Positions 5,100 through 11,233 of a DNA stretch of 11,233 bases are shown one piece after another. A program made the position numbers and the translations under genes. The notes under the pieces are model-generated. The model had not been told where the DNA came from, ran no database searches, and saw only the letters and a program-made list of their open reading frames with translations. Where the stretch lies: contig CAJFNE010000044.1 of assembly GCA_904393855.1 (NCBI GenBank), forward strand, positions 1 to 11,233, given 5' to 3'. The first letter of the stretch is position 1; the number at the start of each line of letters is the position of its first letter. Source of the stretch: an uncultured Oscillibacter sp. (GTDB taxonomy: Bacteria; Bacillota; Clostridia; Oscillospirales; Oscillospiraceae).

Positions 5100-5957
5100 A
5101 TGACAGAGATGGTCTACTACTATGACGGCAGCTTCGACGGGCTGCTGTCCTGCATTTTTGACAGTTACGCCTACCGGGAGCGCCCGGTGGCCATCTACCG
5201 GGAGGAGGACGGGATTCCCACACTCTTCGCCTCCCGGACCGTGACCACGGATACCGCCCACGCCCGGCGGGTGCTGCGGAAAGTTGCCGCCTGCTCCCCC
5301 GCCGCGCTGGAACTGCTGCATAAGGGGTTCCTCACCTGCCTGCCGGACAAGGAGGTGTACCTCTACCGGCTGGTGGCCAAGCTCCTGCGGGAGGGGCCCG
5401 GCTTCCTGCAAAACTTCTCCGACGAGACGCTGCACCCGGTGGCCGCCGCCGTACGGCATCTGGAGGGCGAGGCCCATCTGCTGAAGGGCTTCGTCCGCTT
5501 CTCCGACTTCGGCGGGGTGCTGGGCGGCGAGATCGAGCCGAAAAACCGGGTGCTCCCCCTGCTGCGGGCCCACTTCTGCGCCCGCTATCAGGAGGAGTCC
5601 TTCTTCCTCTATGACCGCACCCACCGGGAGGCGCTGTTCTACGCCGGCGGCAGGGCGGTGATCCGGCCTCTGGAGGCTTTCCAGATGGCCCCGCCAGACG
5701 CGGCGGAAGCCCGCTACCGGACCCTGTGGAAGCGGTTTTACGACACCATCGCCATCCGGGAGCGGGAGAACCCCCGATGTCGGATGACCAACATGCCCAA
5801 ACGGTACTGGGGCACCATGACGGAGTTCCAGGGACCGGAGCACTTCAGGGCCCAACGCTCTCCCGCAGCCGTTTCAGCCCCCGGCGCTCCAGCCGGGATA
5901 CCTGCACCTGGGACACCCCCAGGATCCGGGCCGTCTGCTCCTGGGTCAGCCCCTTGA
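5100..5957 (+). CDS. TIGR03915/DUF4130 family putative DNA repair protein
   Basis: A 285-aa partner of the radical SAM protein, starting 9 nt after its stop with a weak GAGG site that overlaps that stop. Family-like landmarks are the N-terminal YYYDGSFDGLLSCIFDSY (6-23), the DUF4130 core (LKGFVRFSDFGGVLGGEIEP at 128-147, followed by HFCARYQEESFFLYDRTHREALFY at 158-181 in part) and the conserved end NPRCRMTNMPKRYW (224-237). The biochemical activity is not known; in other genomes the domain can be fused to a uracil-DNA glycosylase-like domain (TIGR03914), which is absent here. Residues after about 245 form a tail rich in Ala, Pro, Gly and Ser that looks unlike the family. It is read from DNA that encodes the end of sigF on the other strand: the two genes overlap tail to tail by 113 bp. 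The tail probably arose by loss of an earlier stop. Confidence 0.9.
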   Translation: MTEMVYYYDGSFDGLLSCIFDSYAYRERPVAIYREEDGIPTLFASRTVTTDTAHARRVLRKVAACSPAALELLHKGFLTCLPDKEVYLYRLVAKLLREGPGFLQNFSDETLHPVAAAVRHLEGEAHLLKGFVRFSDFGGVLGGEIEPKNRVLPLLRAHFCARYQEESFFLYDRTHREALFYAGGRAVIRPLEAFQMAPPDAAEARYRTLWKRFYDTIAIRERENPRCRMTNMPKRYWGTMTEFQGPEHFRAQRSPAAVSAPGAPAGIPAPGTPPGSGPSAPGSAP

Positions 5958-6549
5958 AATACCGCAGGAGGATGGTCATACGCTCCTTCTCCGGCAGCTG
6001 GTCGATGGCCTCCCGCAGGGCGATGCGCTCCACCATGCCCTCCTCCGGGGCCTCCGTGCCCAGGGTGCCCTCCAGGGTCAGGCCCTCCGCCGTCTCCTGC
6101 TGGAGGGACTCCGGCGTGTCCGTGGCCAGCTCGATCTGGGCGATCTCCTCCGGGGTGAAGCCGGTGGCCTCCGATAGCTCGGAGAGTGCTGGCTCCCGAC
6201 CCAGCTGCTGGCGCAGCCGCTCCCGTGCACTGTAAAGGGTCTGCCCTTGCTCCCGAATGACCCGTCCCACTTTTACCGCGCCGTCATCCCGGAGGAAGCG
6301 GCGGATCTCGCCGGCGATCTTGGGCACGGCGTAGGTGGAAAAGCAGGTGCCGTAGGAGAAGTCGAAGCCCTGCACAGCCTTGAGGAATCCCAGGCAGCCC
6401 AGCTGGTACAGGTCGTCCGGGTCCACGCCCCGGCCATAGTACCGCCGCACCACGCTCCAGATCAGGCCGTTGTTCTCCAGCACCACCTGCTCACAGGCCT
6501 CCCGATCCCCCTCCTGGGCCGCCCGAAGCAGGTCCAGCGTGGCGCTCAT
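5845..6549 (-). CDS. sigF: RNA polymerase sigma-F factor (forespore)
   Basis: A 234-aa sigma-70 family protein, the third gene of the spoIIA operon. Sigma-F is the first compartment-specific sigma factor of sporulation, active in the forespore after release from SpoIIAB. Region 2 spans about residues 15-90 (NNGLIWSVVRRYYGRGVDPDDLYQLG, in part, then GFDFSYGTCFSTYAVPKIAGEIRRFLRD), region 3 about 95-165 and region 4 about 182-232, with the helix-turn-helix LTQEQTARILGVSQVQVSRL. Length and motif order fit SigF. The ATG at 6549 overlaps the spoIIAB stop in an ATGA, which settles the start and implies translational coupling. The last 113 bp overlap the convergent DUF4130-type gene on the plus strand, and no terminator is visible after its stop. 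Confidence 0.96.
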   Translation of the reverse strand: MSATLDLLRAAQEGDREACEQVVLENNGLIWSVVRRYYGRGVDPDDLYQLGCLGFLKAVQGFDFSYGTCFSTYAVPKIAGEIRRFLRDDGAVKVGRVIREQGQTLYSARERLRQQLGREPALSELSEATGFTPEEIAQIELATDTPESLQQETAEGLTLEGTLGTEAPEEGMVERIALREAIDQLPEKERMTILLRYFKGLTQEQTARILGVSQVQVSRLERRGLKRLRESVGP

Positions 6550-6995
6550 GGGGCCGCTTTGACCCGGGAGGACAGCCGCTTTTTCATCACCACAGTGGTC
6601 CCCCGCCCCGCTGTGGAGCGCACCGTCAGCTGATCCATGAAGCTCTCCATGATGGTGAAGCCCATGCCGCTGCGCTCCGCTCCGCCGGTGGTGAACATGG
6701 GCTGCCGGGCTTTTTCCACATCCGGGATGCCCCGCCCGTGGTCCCGCACTGTGATCTCCAGCACGTTGCCGGGGCAGATGCGCACTTTCATCAGCACCTT
6801 GCCGATGTCGTCCGGATAGGCGTGGACGATGGCGTTGGTCACCGCCTCGCTGACGGAGGTCTTGATATCCTCCAGCTCGTTGAGGGTGGGGTCCAGCTGG
6901 GCGGCGAAACTGGCCACGGCCGCGCGGGCAAAGCCCTCGTTGCTGCTGCGGCTGGGGAACTCTAGCGTGACCTCGTTGGATGCCTTGACTTTCAT
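6546..6995 (-). CDS. spoIIAB: Anti-sigma F factor, serine kinase SpoIIAB
   Basis: A 149-aa GHKL-type ATP-binding protein. SpoIIAB holds sigma-F inactive and phosphorylates the anti-anti-sigma factor SpoIIAA. The ATPase boxes are clear: the N box with Glu50 and Asn54 (SEAVTNAIVHAYP), the G1 box with Asp85 (VRDHGRGIPDVEKA) and the ATP lid/G2 box (FTTGGAERSGMGFTIMESF, 101-119). The C-terminus (TVRSTAGRGTTVVMKK) is typical. The start is the ATG at 6995, with GGGAGG upstream; the open frame extends further upstream but over spoIIAA in another frame. It begins 14 nt after the spoIIAA stop and ends in a 4-nt overlap with sigF. Confidence 0.96.
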   Translation of the reverse strand: MKVKASNEVTLEFPSRSSNEGFARAAVASFAAQLDPTLNELEDIKTSVSEAVTNAIVHAYPDDIGKVLMKVRICPGNVLEITVRDHGRGIPDVEKARQPMFTTGGAERSGMGFTIMESFMDQLTVRSTAGRGTTVVMKKRLSSRVKAAP

Positions 6996-7009
6996 TATGT
7001 AAACCTCCC

Positions 7010-7315
7010 TTATTGAATCGTAACCAGCCGCCCGATACCGGCGGCATCCAGCACCCGGCGGGCCTGGGACGGCACATTCCGAACCAGCACGCTGCCATCC
7101 AGCAGCTGCATCCGCTGCTGGGCCCGCAGGATCAGGGCGATGCCGGAGCTGTCCATGAAGGTGACGCCCGTCAGGTCCAGGACAAGGAGTCTGGGCAGGG
7201 CCGCGTCCACTGCCAGCTCCAGCTCCCGCAGGGCGTTCTTGGCGCCGTGGTGGTCCAGTTCCCCGCTCAGCTCCAGCAGGAGATTCCGGTCCGCGCTTTT
7301 GACTTGCATTTCCAT
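7010..7315 (-). CDS. spoIIAA: Anti-anti-sigma F factor SpoIIAA
   Basis: A 101-aa STAS-domain protein, the first gene of the operon. When unphosphorylated it binds SpoIIAB and frees sigma-F; SpoIIAB phosphorylates it and SpoIIE dephosphorylates it in the forespore. The phosphorylation motif FMDSSGIALIL is present, and Ser56 aligns with Ser58 of the Bacillus subtilis protein. The N-terminal strand LLLELSGELDHHGA and LLVLDLTGVTFMDSSG are standard STAS features. The ATG at 7315 is chosen because AGAGGG lies 6-7 nt upstream; the open frame extends to 7399 but without a ribosome binding site or family similarity. The stop TAA is at 7012-7010. Confidence 0.95.
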   Translation of the reverse strand: MEMQVKSADRNLLLELSGELDHHGAKNALRELELAVDAALPRLLVLDLTGVTFMDSSGIALILRAQQRMQLLDGSVLVRNVPSQARRVLDAAGIGRLVTIQ

Positions 7316-7336
7316 ATGATTCCCTCTTTTGTGTGA

Positions 7337-7363
7337 ATTTACTCGGGGCGGACGGCCTTTCCG
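7337..7363 (-). promoter_or_regulatory. Weak candidate sigma-H promoter of spoIIA
   Basis: On the minus strand CGGAAAG (7363-7357) and GAGTAAAT (7344-7337) are 12 nt apart, resembling the sigma-H pattern AGGAWWT-N12-14-GAAT that drives spoIIA in Bacillus. Both boxes deviate from consensus. This is the best candidate between the upstream terminator and spoIIAA, offered with low confidence. Confidence 0.25.
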
Positions 7364-7422
7364 CGCCGCGATCTGCGTTCCATGCCGGCACAGGACCACG
7401 CAAAGCCGTCTCTCCCCTGCAT

Positions 7423-7458
7423 AAAAAAGTCACCGCAAGGCATTTCGCCTTACGGTGA
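7423..7458 (-). terminator. Rho-independent terminator upstream of spoIIA
   Basis: Read on the minus strand, TCACCGTAAGGC (7458-7447) pairs with GCCTTGCGGTGA (7441-7430) through 12 bp, one of them a U-G pair, across a 5-nt loop, followed by C and six Ts (7428-7423). It ends transcripts from the four-gene operon at 7518-9609 and isolates spoIIAA from them. Confidence 0.85.
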
Positions 7459-7490
7459 TCATAGCATGTACCCTTTTCAACATTCTGTCG

Positions 7491-7527
7491 AAACCCTGGA
7501 GATCTGTCCAGGGTTTTCTATTTTTTT
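7491..7527 (+). terminator. Hairpin with plus-strand T-run, possible bidirectional terminator
   Basis: AAACCCTGGA (7491-7500) and TCCAGGGTTT (7507-7516) form a perfect 10-bp stem with a 6-nt loop. On the plus strand it is followed by TTCTA and seven Ts, a good terminator shape. On the minus strand it has only three Ts and directly precedes the stronger terminator at 7423-7458. No plus-strand gene ends nearby, so the T-run may partly reflect lysine codons at the end of the gene on the other strand. Confidence 0.5.
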
Positions 7528-8063
7528 GCCTTTCGGCGCAAATACAAGGAAATTCCCGCCTGCTCCGCCGCCGCCCGGAACCGCCGCTCGGCCAAATCCG
7601 CCCGCTCCCGGCGAGACAGTCCCTCCGCCGCGTCCAACTCCGTCAGAATCGGGCGCAGGATGGAGAGGTCCAGCAGGTTTACCGCCTGGCGGAACAGAGT
7701 CTTCCGGCGGCCCTCCTCATGCCGGTCCAGCAGCGCCAGCAGCAGGGCCTGCCTCTCCCGCTGCTCCGCGCCATAGGCCTCCGGGCCGATCTCCCGCAGT
7801 TTCTCCAGATCGGCGGCCCGGCGCAGGTGGCTGATGAAACTGTCAGAGTCGTCAAAGCCCTCGTAGCGGGCGCAGGGGTACTCCCCGCACTGGATGCAGT
7901 AGGCCACGCCGCCGTGGTTCAGACTGCACCGGGCCAGGGCGCAGGACTGGTTGCCCGCCCCGCCGCCGCAGCCGGGGCAGCGGCCCTCCAGGTTCATGGG
8001 ACACAGGCCGCAGTTCAGCCCGCAGAGGGAGCACCAGCGGTCCTCCCGGATGAAGCCTTTCAT
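7518..8063 (-). CDS. Cysteine-rich DUF3795-like protein
   Basis: A 181-aa protein with 11 cysteines in its first 64 residues (11, 14, 18, 21, 29, 32, 41, 46, 56, 59, 64), arranged as CSLCGLNCGLCP, CPGC, CALARC, CIQCGEYPC. This matches the DUF3795 pattern, a probable zinc or iron-sulfur binding domain of unknown function that is frequent in anaerobes. Residues 78-181 are helical, Arg- and Glu-rich and end in RRKAKK. The ATG at 8063 has GAGGAGG upstream and overlaps the preceding acetyltransferase stop by 4 nt (ATGA), so the two are coupled. It is the last gene of its operon, followed by two hairpins. No catalytic role can be assigned. Confidence 0.8.
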   Translation of the reverse strand: MKGFIREDRWCSLCGLNCGLCPMNLEGRCPGCGGGAGNQSCALARCSLNHGGVAYCIQCGEYPCARYEGFDDSDSFISHLRRAADLEKLREIGPEAYGAEQRERQALLLALLDRHEEGRRKTLFRQAVNLLDLSILRPILTELDAAEGLSRRERADLAERRFRAAAEQAGISLYLRRKAKK

Positions 8064-8530
8064 GTTCCCTCCTCTTTCCTACCCACCGGCTCAGACACCG
8101 GGCGGCTCCATACCATGGGGACGTAGCGGATACCGTCCGGCGAGAGCTGCTCCCCCGCCGTGGGAGAAAAGCCCAGATGCCGGTAGACCTCCACCGCGCC
8201 AGGGGCACTGTGGACCGTCACGCGGCCCCAGCCGCCCTCCGCCAGATACGCCCGGAACAGCTGCCGCCCGATCCCCCGCCGGTGGAAGGCCGGGTCCACG
8301 AAGAACAGGGCGATGTGGCTCCCCTCCGCCGCCAGGACTCCCAGGATCCCCGCATCCTCCCAAGCCTCAAATACTGTTAAGGTCTTTTCCTGTTCAGTAT
8401 TTACCAGGTAATCGTGAAAGGTCTCCACCCCCTCCGGCGGGTAGTCCGGGGCCTCAAACTCCAGGAATCCCCGCCAGCAGAGGGCCATGGCCGCCGGGAG
8501 CTCCTCCCGGTTCCCGCGTCTGACTTCCAT
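8060..8530 (-). CDS. GNAT family N-acetyltransferase
   Basis: A 156-aa protein with the GCN5-related acetyltransferase fold, which moves an acetyl group from acetyl-CoA to an amine on an unknown substrate. Motif A is clear at 73-93 (IALFFVDPAFHRRGIG then RQLF), holding the pyrophosphate of CoA; His83 stands where Gln or Arg is usual. The C-terminal motif B region AVEVYRHLGF (112-121) is typical. The ATG at 8530 is preferred, because GAGGTG lies just upstream although at a short spacing of 4 nt. A GTG at 8542 would overlap the preceding gene by 4 nt but has no ribosome binding site. It is followed by a 4-nt overlap with the DUF3795-like gene. Confidence 0.88.
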   Translation of the reverse strand: MEVRRGNREELPAAMALCWRGFLEFEAPDYPPEGVETFHDYLVNTEQEKTLTVFEAWEDAGILGVLAAEGSHIALFFVDPAFHRRGIGRQLFRAYLAEGGWGRVTVHSAPGAVEVYRHLGFSPTAGEQLSPDGIRYVPMVWSRPVSEPVGRKEEGT

Positions 8531-8538
8531 GGCACACC

Positions 8539-9084
8539 TCACGCGTCCAGAAGCGCCCGCACCCGGTCCAGGGCGTTCGGGGCTGACGGCTTGACGCCGA
8601 TCACCGGCACGTCCAGCCCCGCCGCCTCCAGCGCTGTCCGCAGGGCGGCGATGAACACCCCCTGGCCGGGCACCTCCCGGTCCTGGTCGGAGGTGGTGTT
8701 CACCCCGCAGCAGGGGGAGCGGTCCACGCCCACGATACCCAGCACCGCAAAGCCGTGCTTCCGGTACTCCCCCACCTGTCTAACCATCTGGTCCGTCAGC
8801 TCCCGCAGCCGGGCGGCAGCCTCCGGCTGCCCCATGGCCCGACGAATACGGGTGTTCTCCACCACCACGGGCCGCTCCCCGCCCTGGGGGTCTCCCCGGT
8901 CCAGCCCCAGGCAGCACAGCTCCGGGCAGGGCAGCTGCACGATCCCCACCTGGGCGTTCAGGACCACCCGCAGGAGTTCCCGGTGGGCAGCGGGCACCTC
9001 GGCGGTGCCGTCGGAAATGGCGTTCTGATTCAGCAAACAGTGGGCCAGAAAGATGACCCTCCGGCTTCTTCCATCCGAAAACAT
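8539..9084 (-). CDS. TudS-related putative desulfidase (CD3072-like)
   Basis: A 181-aa protein resembling the TudS-related (DUF523-like) family, in which three cysteines hold a [4Fe-4S] cluster and the characterised member removes sulfur from thiouracil. Cysteine motifs are AHCLLNQN (Cys16), QLPCPELCCLGLDR (Cys53, Cys57, Cys58) and GVDRSPCCGVNTTS (Cys125, Cys126). The middle is a helical segment with a short His/Tyr stretch before GIVGVDRSP. The real substrate is unknown. The ATG at 9084 is chosen for a 7-nt spacing from AGGAG; a GTG one codon upstream is also possible. It lies 57 nt after the VOC gene and 8 nt before the acetyltransferase gene, so all are probably cotranscribed. Confidence 0.8.
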   Translation of the reverse strand: MFSDGRSRRVIFLAHCLLNQNAISDGTAEVPAAHRELLRVVLNAQVGIVQLPCPELCCLGLDRGDPQGGERPVVVENTRIRRAMGQPEAAARLRELTDQMVRQVGEYRKHGFAVLGIVGVDRSPCCGVNTTSDQDREVPGQGVFIAALRTALEAAGLDVPVIGVKPSAPNALDRVRALLDA

Positions 9085-9103
9085 CACATCGCTCCTTTCA
9101 TCC

Positions 9104-9139
9104 GCTGGGAGACGCCTGCCTCCCCGGTCTCCTCCCAGC
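9104..9139 (-). repeat. Imperfect inverted repeat between VOC and desulfidase genes
   Basis: GCTGGGAGAC (9104-9113) pairs with GTCTCCTCCCAGC (9127-9139) with a 3-nt bulge. It begins 2 nt after the VOC stop on the minus strand and has no T-run, so it may be an mRNA stability element or weak attenuator rather than a terminator. Confidence 0.4.
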
Positions 9140-9141
9140 CC

Positions 9142-9609
9142 TCACCGCAGACATCCGGTGACGAATTTCAGGGGGACCTCCATCCGCACGGCGATCTGCT
9201 CCGGCGTCATCCCCTGATCCCGGAAGCGGCGGCACACGGACTTCATGTTCTCCCCCACCTCGATGATGTGGCGGTCCGGGTCATAGAGCCGCACCACCCG
9301 CTGGCCCCAGCGGTGCTCCAGGGGCGGATGGACGCAGGCAACGTCCGGACAGGCGGCCAGCCGGGTCAGAAAGCCGTCGAAGTCGTCCTCCTCAAAATAA
9401 ACCTCGCTGTCGCTGCCGCCGAAGCGAATGTCCTCCGCCGCTTTTCCCAGGAAATCCGCCCAGGTCTCCAGGGTCTGGAGGCACAGCCCGCCGGTAAGGG
9501 TCACATTGGCGCCGAAGTCCATCACCACATGGAGCCCCAGGACCTCCCGGTAGAAGGCCTTGGACCGCTCCATGTCCCGGACTGCCAGCAGGGGATTCTT
9601 GAATTTCAT
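9142..9609 (-). CDS. VOC (glyoxalase/bleomycin resistance fold) protein with helical C-terminal extension
   Basis: A 155-aa protein. Residues 1-120 have the vicinal-oxygen-chelate pattern: KFKNPLLAVRDMERSKAFYREVLGLHVVMDFG at the start (read in parts), WADFLGK in the middle and VVRLYDPDRHIIEVGE (105-120), where Glu117 is at the usual metal-ligand position. The family includes glyoxalase I, dioxygenases and resistance proteins; the substrate is unknown. Residues 121-155 (CRRFRDQGMTPEQIAVRMEVP, in part, then LKFVTGCLR) form an added segment that resembles a small helix-turn-helix. The ATG at 9609 has AGAGAGG upstream. Only about 40 nt separate it from the valS terminator and no clear promoter is seen there, so read-through from valS is possible. 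Confidence 0.85.
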   Translation of the reverse strand: MKFKNPLLAVRDMERSKAFYREVLGLHVVMDFGANVTLTGGLCLQTLETWADFLGKAAEDIRFGGSDSEVYFEEDDFDGFLTRLAACPDVACVHPPLEHRWGQRVVRLYDPDRHIIEVGENMKSVCRRFRDQGMTPEQIAVRMEVPLKFVTGCLR

Positions 9610-9649
9610 ATCGAATTCCTCTCTGCGGTGCTCCGCCGCTCTTGGTTGG

Positions 9650-9687
9650 AAAAACGCCCCTGGGGAAGTGCTTCCGCAGGGGCGTTT
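9650..9687 (-). terminator. Rho-independent terminator of valS
   Basis: On the minus strand AAACGCCCCTG (9687-9677) pairs with CAGGGGCGTTT (9662-9652). The inner part GGAAG/CTTCC extends the stem past a single mismatch, leaving a 2-nt loop, and the stem runs into five Ts (9654-9650). It begins about 30 nt after the valS stop. Confidence 0.88.
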
Positions 9688-9717
9688 CGGTCGTTGCGTG
9701 TTCGATGTGCCAGGGCG

Positions 9718-11233
9718 TTACGCCTGCATGGCCTTGGCGGACTCCTCCAGCTTGGCGATGAGCTCCCGGTACTTCGCGGCCTTCTCCCGCTCGGCGTTCA
9801 CCACCGCCTCTGGGGCCTTGGAGACGAACTTCTCGTTGGAGAGCTTCTGCTCCACGATCCGCAGGCCATTCTCCGCCTTCTCCTTCTCCTTGGCGATCCG
9901 CTCCAGCTCCGCTTGGACGTCCACCAGCTCGCTGAGGGGCAGGTAGGCCGTGGCGTGGGGCGTCACCACCGTCACCAAGCCGGCGGCGTCCTCCGGTGCG
10001 GCATCCGTCACCTGGACGGCGCTGGCATAGGCCAGACGCTGGATGAAGTGCTGACCCTGGAGGAAGCTGTCCGGCGCGGCGGTGACGATCCGCACCTCCG
10101 CTTTCTTGGAGGGGGGCACATTCATCTCCGCCCGGCGGGCCCGGATGGCCTTGATGGTCTCCATCACCGCCTCCATGCGGCTCTCCTCCTCCGGGAAAGA
10201 CAGGTCGGAACGGTACTCCGGCCACCGGGAGGTCATCAGGAACTGGTCTGCATGGGGCAGGGCCTGATAGATCTCCTCGGTGATGAAAGGCATGAAAGGA
10301 TGCAGCAGCTTCAAAAGATCTGTCAGCACGTAGCAGAGCACGTTTTGAGCAGTCAGCTTGGCGGCCTCGTCCTCACCCTGAAGGCGGGTCTTGGTCAGCT
10401 CGATATACCAGTCGCAGTAGGTGTCCCACAGGAAGTCGTACACCTTGGAGGAGGCCACGCCGATCTCATAGACCTCCAGGTTCTCCGTGACCTCCTTCAC
10501 CAGGGTGTTCAGCTTGGAGAGCACCCACTTGTCCTCCGGGGCCAGGTCCTTCTCCTTGGGCAGTTCACACTGGTCGATGGTGAGATTCATCATCACGAAC
10601 CGGCTGGCGTTCCAGACCTTGTTGGCGAAGTTCCGCATGGCCTCGCACTTCTCCGTGTAGAAGCGCATGTCGTTTCCGGGGCTGTTGCCGGTGATCAGGT
10701 TGAAGCGCAGAGCGTCGGCGCCGTACTTGCCGGCGATCTCCAGGGGATCGATGCCGTTGCCCAGGGACTTGGACATCTTGCGCCCCTTGTCGTCCCGCAC
10801 CAGGCCGTGGATCAGGACCGTGTGGAACGGGATCTGGTGCATCTGCTCGCAGCCGGAGAAGATCATCCGGGCCACCCAGAAGAAAATGATGTCATAGCCG
10901 GTGACCATGACGGAGGTGGGATAGTAGAAGCCCAGATCCTCCGTCTGTTCCGGCCAGCCCAGGGTGGAGAAGGGCCACAGGGCGCTGGAGAACCAGGTGT
11001 CCAGCACGTCCGGGTCCCGGGTCAGGTGGGTGCTGCCGCACTTTTCGCACTTGGTGGGGTCGTCCCGGGAGACGTTGATGTGGCCGCAGTCATCGCAGAT
11101 CCAGGCGGGGATCTGGTGGCCCCACCACAGCTGGCGGGAGATGCACCAGTCGTGGACGTTCTCCATCCAGTTGATATAGGTCTTGGCGAACCGCTCGGGG
11201 ACGAACTTCACCTCGCCCTCCCGGACCACCCGC
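9718..11233 (-). CDS. valS: Valyl-tRNA synthetase, C-terminal part, 5' end cut by window edge
   Basis: About 505 residues of a class I aminoacyl-tRNA synthetase that charges tRNA-Val in the cytoplasm; full-length proteins are near 880 residues, so roughly the last 57% is present. The visible part has the DWCISRQLWWGHQIPAW motif, a zinc-ribbon insert with two CxxC pairs (CDDC and CEKC) before the TSVMVTGYDIIFFWVARM region, and the signature GRKMSKSLGN with KMSKS coded at 10779-10765. The anticodon-binding helical domain follows (SKVYDFLWDTYCDWYIE, LHPFMPFITEEIYQAL), and the last 65 residues are the Val-specific coiled coil rich in Lys and Glu. The TAA stop is at 9720-9718, followed by a strong terminator. 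A T-box leader would be expected upstream but lies outside the window. Confidence 0.98.
   Translation of the reverse strand, partial: RVVREGEVKFVPERFAKTYINWMENVHDWCISRQLWWGHQIPAWICDDCGHINVSRDDPTKCEKCGSTHLTRDPDVLDTWFSSALWPFSTLGWPEQTEDLGFYYPTSVMVTGYDIIFFWVARMIFSGCEQMHQIPFHTVLIHGLVRDDKGRKMSKSLGNGIDPLEIAGKYGADALRFNLITGNSPGNDMRFYTEKCEAMRNFANKVWNASRFVMMNLTIDQCELPKEKDLAPEDKWVLSKLNTLVKEVTENLEVYEIGVASSKVYDFLWDTYCDWYIELTKTRLQGEDEAAKLTAQNVLCYVLTDLLKLLHPFMPFITEEIYQALPHADQFLMTSRWPEYRSDLSFPEEESRMEAVMETIKAIRARRAEMNVPPSKKAEVRIVTAAPDSFLQGQHFIQRLAYASAVQVTDAAPEDAAGLVTVVTPHATAYLPLSELVDVQAELERIAKEKEKAENGLRIVEQKLSNEKFVSKAPEAVVNAEREKAAKYRELIAKLEESAKAMQA

Noticed and set aside
3048..5855. A 935-codon open frame on the minus strand
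   Set aside because: It is antisense to the 42-aa gene, the radical SAM gene and most of the DUF4130-type gene, which have clear motifs. In GC-rich DNA such antisense frames stay open by codon bias. It has no ribosome binding site and no recognisable domain.
6996..7098. Longer N-terminal extensions of spoIIAB and sigF frames
   Set aside because: The open frames continue upstream through neighbouring genes, but the ATG starts at 6995 and 6549 have proper spacing or ATGA coupling and match family lengths.
7313..7399. N-terminal extension of SpoIIAA to 7399
   Set aside because: The extra 28 residues are Arg-rich without family similarity, overlap the likely promoter, and the ATG at 7315 has an AGAGGG site.

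Overview
The window looks like chromosome of a GC-rich, endospore-forming member of the Bacillota (Clostridia, probably Oscillospiraceae-like). The reasons are a complete spoIIAA-spoIIAB-sigF sporulation operon, strong AGGAGG-type ribosome binding sites, Gram-positive-type LexA boxes (CGAAC-N4-GTTCG), lipoproteins and an ECF sigma/membrane-protein pair. The genus is inferred from gene content and composition; it was not tested.

Layout. (1) 1-357, minus: N-terminal part of a small lipoprotein with a DUF4358-like sequence, behind a possible ECF-type promoter. (2) 523-1551, plus: a threonine-aldolase-family PLP enzyme with its own promoter and a strong terminator. (3) 1655-3593, plus: an ECF-like sigma factor overlapping by 8 nt a polytopic membrane protein with a large outer domain, probably its regulator. 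(4) 3603-5957, plus: the most striking block. A near-consensus promoter carries three evenly spaced LexA boxes and drives a 42-aa single-span membrane protein, a radical SAM/helix-hairpin-helix protein of the TIGR03916 type ending in a sliding-clamp-binding-like QLSLF motif, and its usual partner of the TIGR03915/DUF4130 type. It reads as an SOS-controlled DNA repair or modification operon. (5) 5845-7315, minus: spoIIAA, spoIIAB and sigF, converging on the SOS operon; the last SOS gene and sigF overlap tail to tail by 113 bp. (6) 7518-9609, minus: a probable four-gene operon of a VOC (glyoxalase-fold) protein, a TudS-related putative desulfidase, a GNAT acetyltransferase and a cysteine-rich DUF3795-like protein, ending in two hairpins. 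(7) 9718-11233, minus: the C-terminal part of valyl-tRNA synthetase with its terminator.

How the parts fit. The SOS operon and the spoIIA operon face each other with no terminator visible between them, so strong induction of the repair operon could run antisense into sigF. The first good plus-strand hairpin with a T-run lies beyond spoIIAA, near 7491-7527. The radical SAM protein and its partner belong to families always described as linked, of unknown reaction. Here the SOS promoter and the clamp motif both point to work on damaged DNA, possibly at the replication fork. There is no stretch above 300 bp without a gene, and no tRNA, rRNA, CRISPR array or mobile element was recognised.
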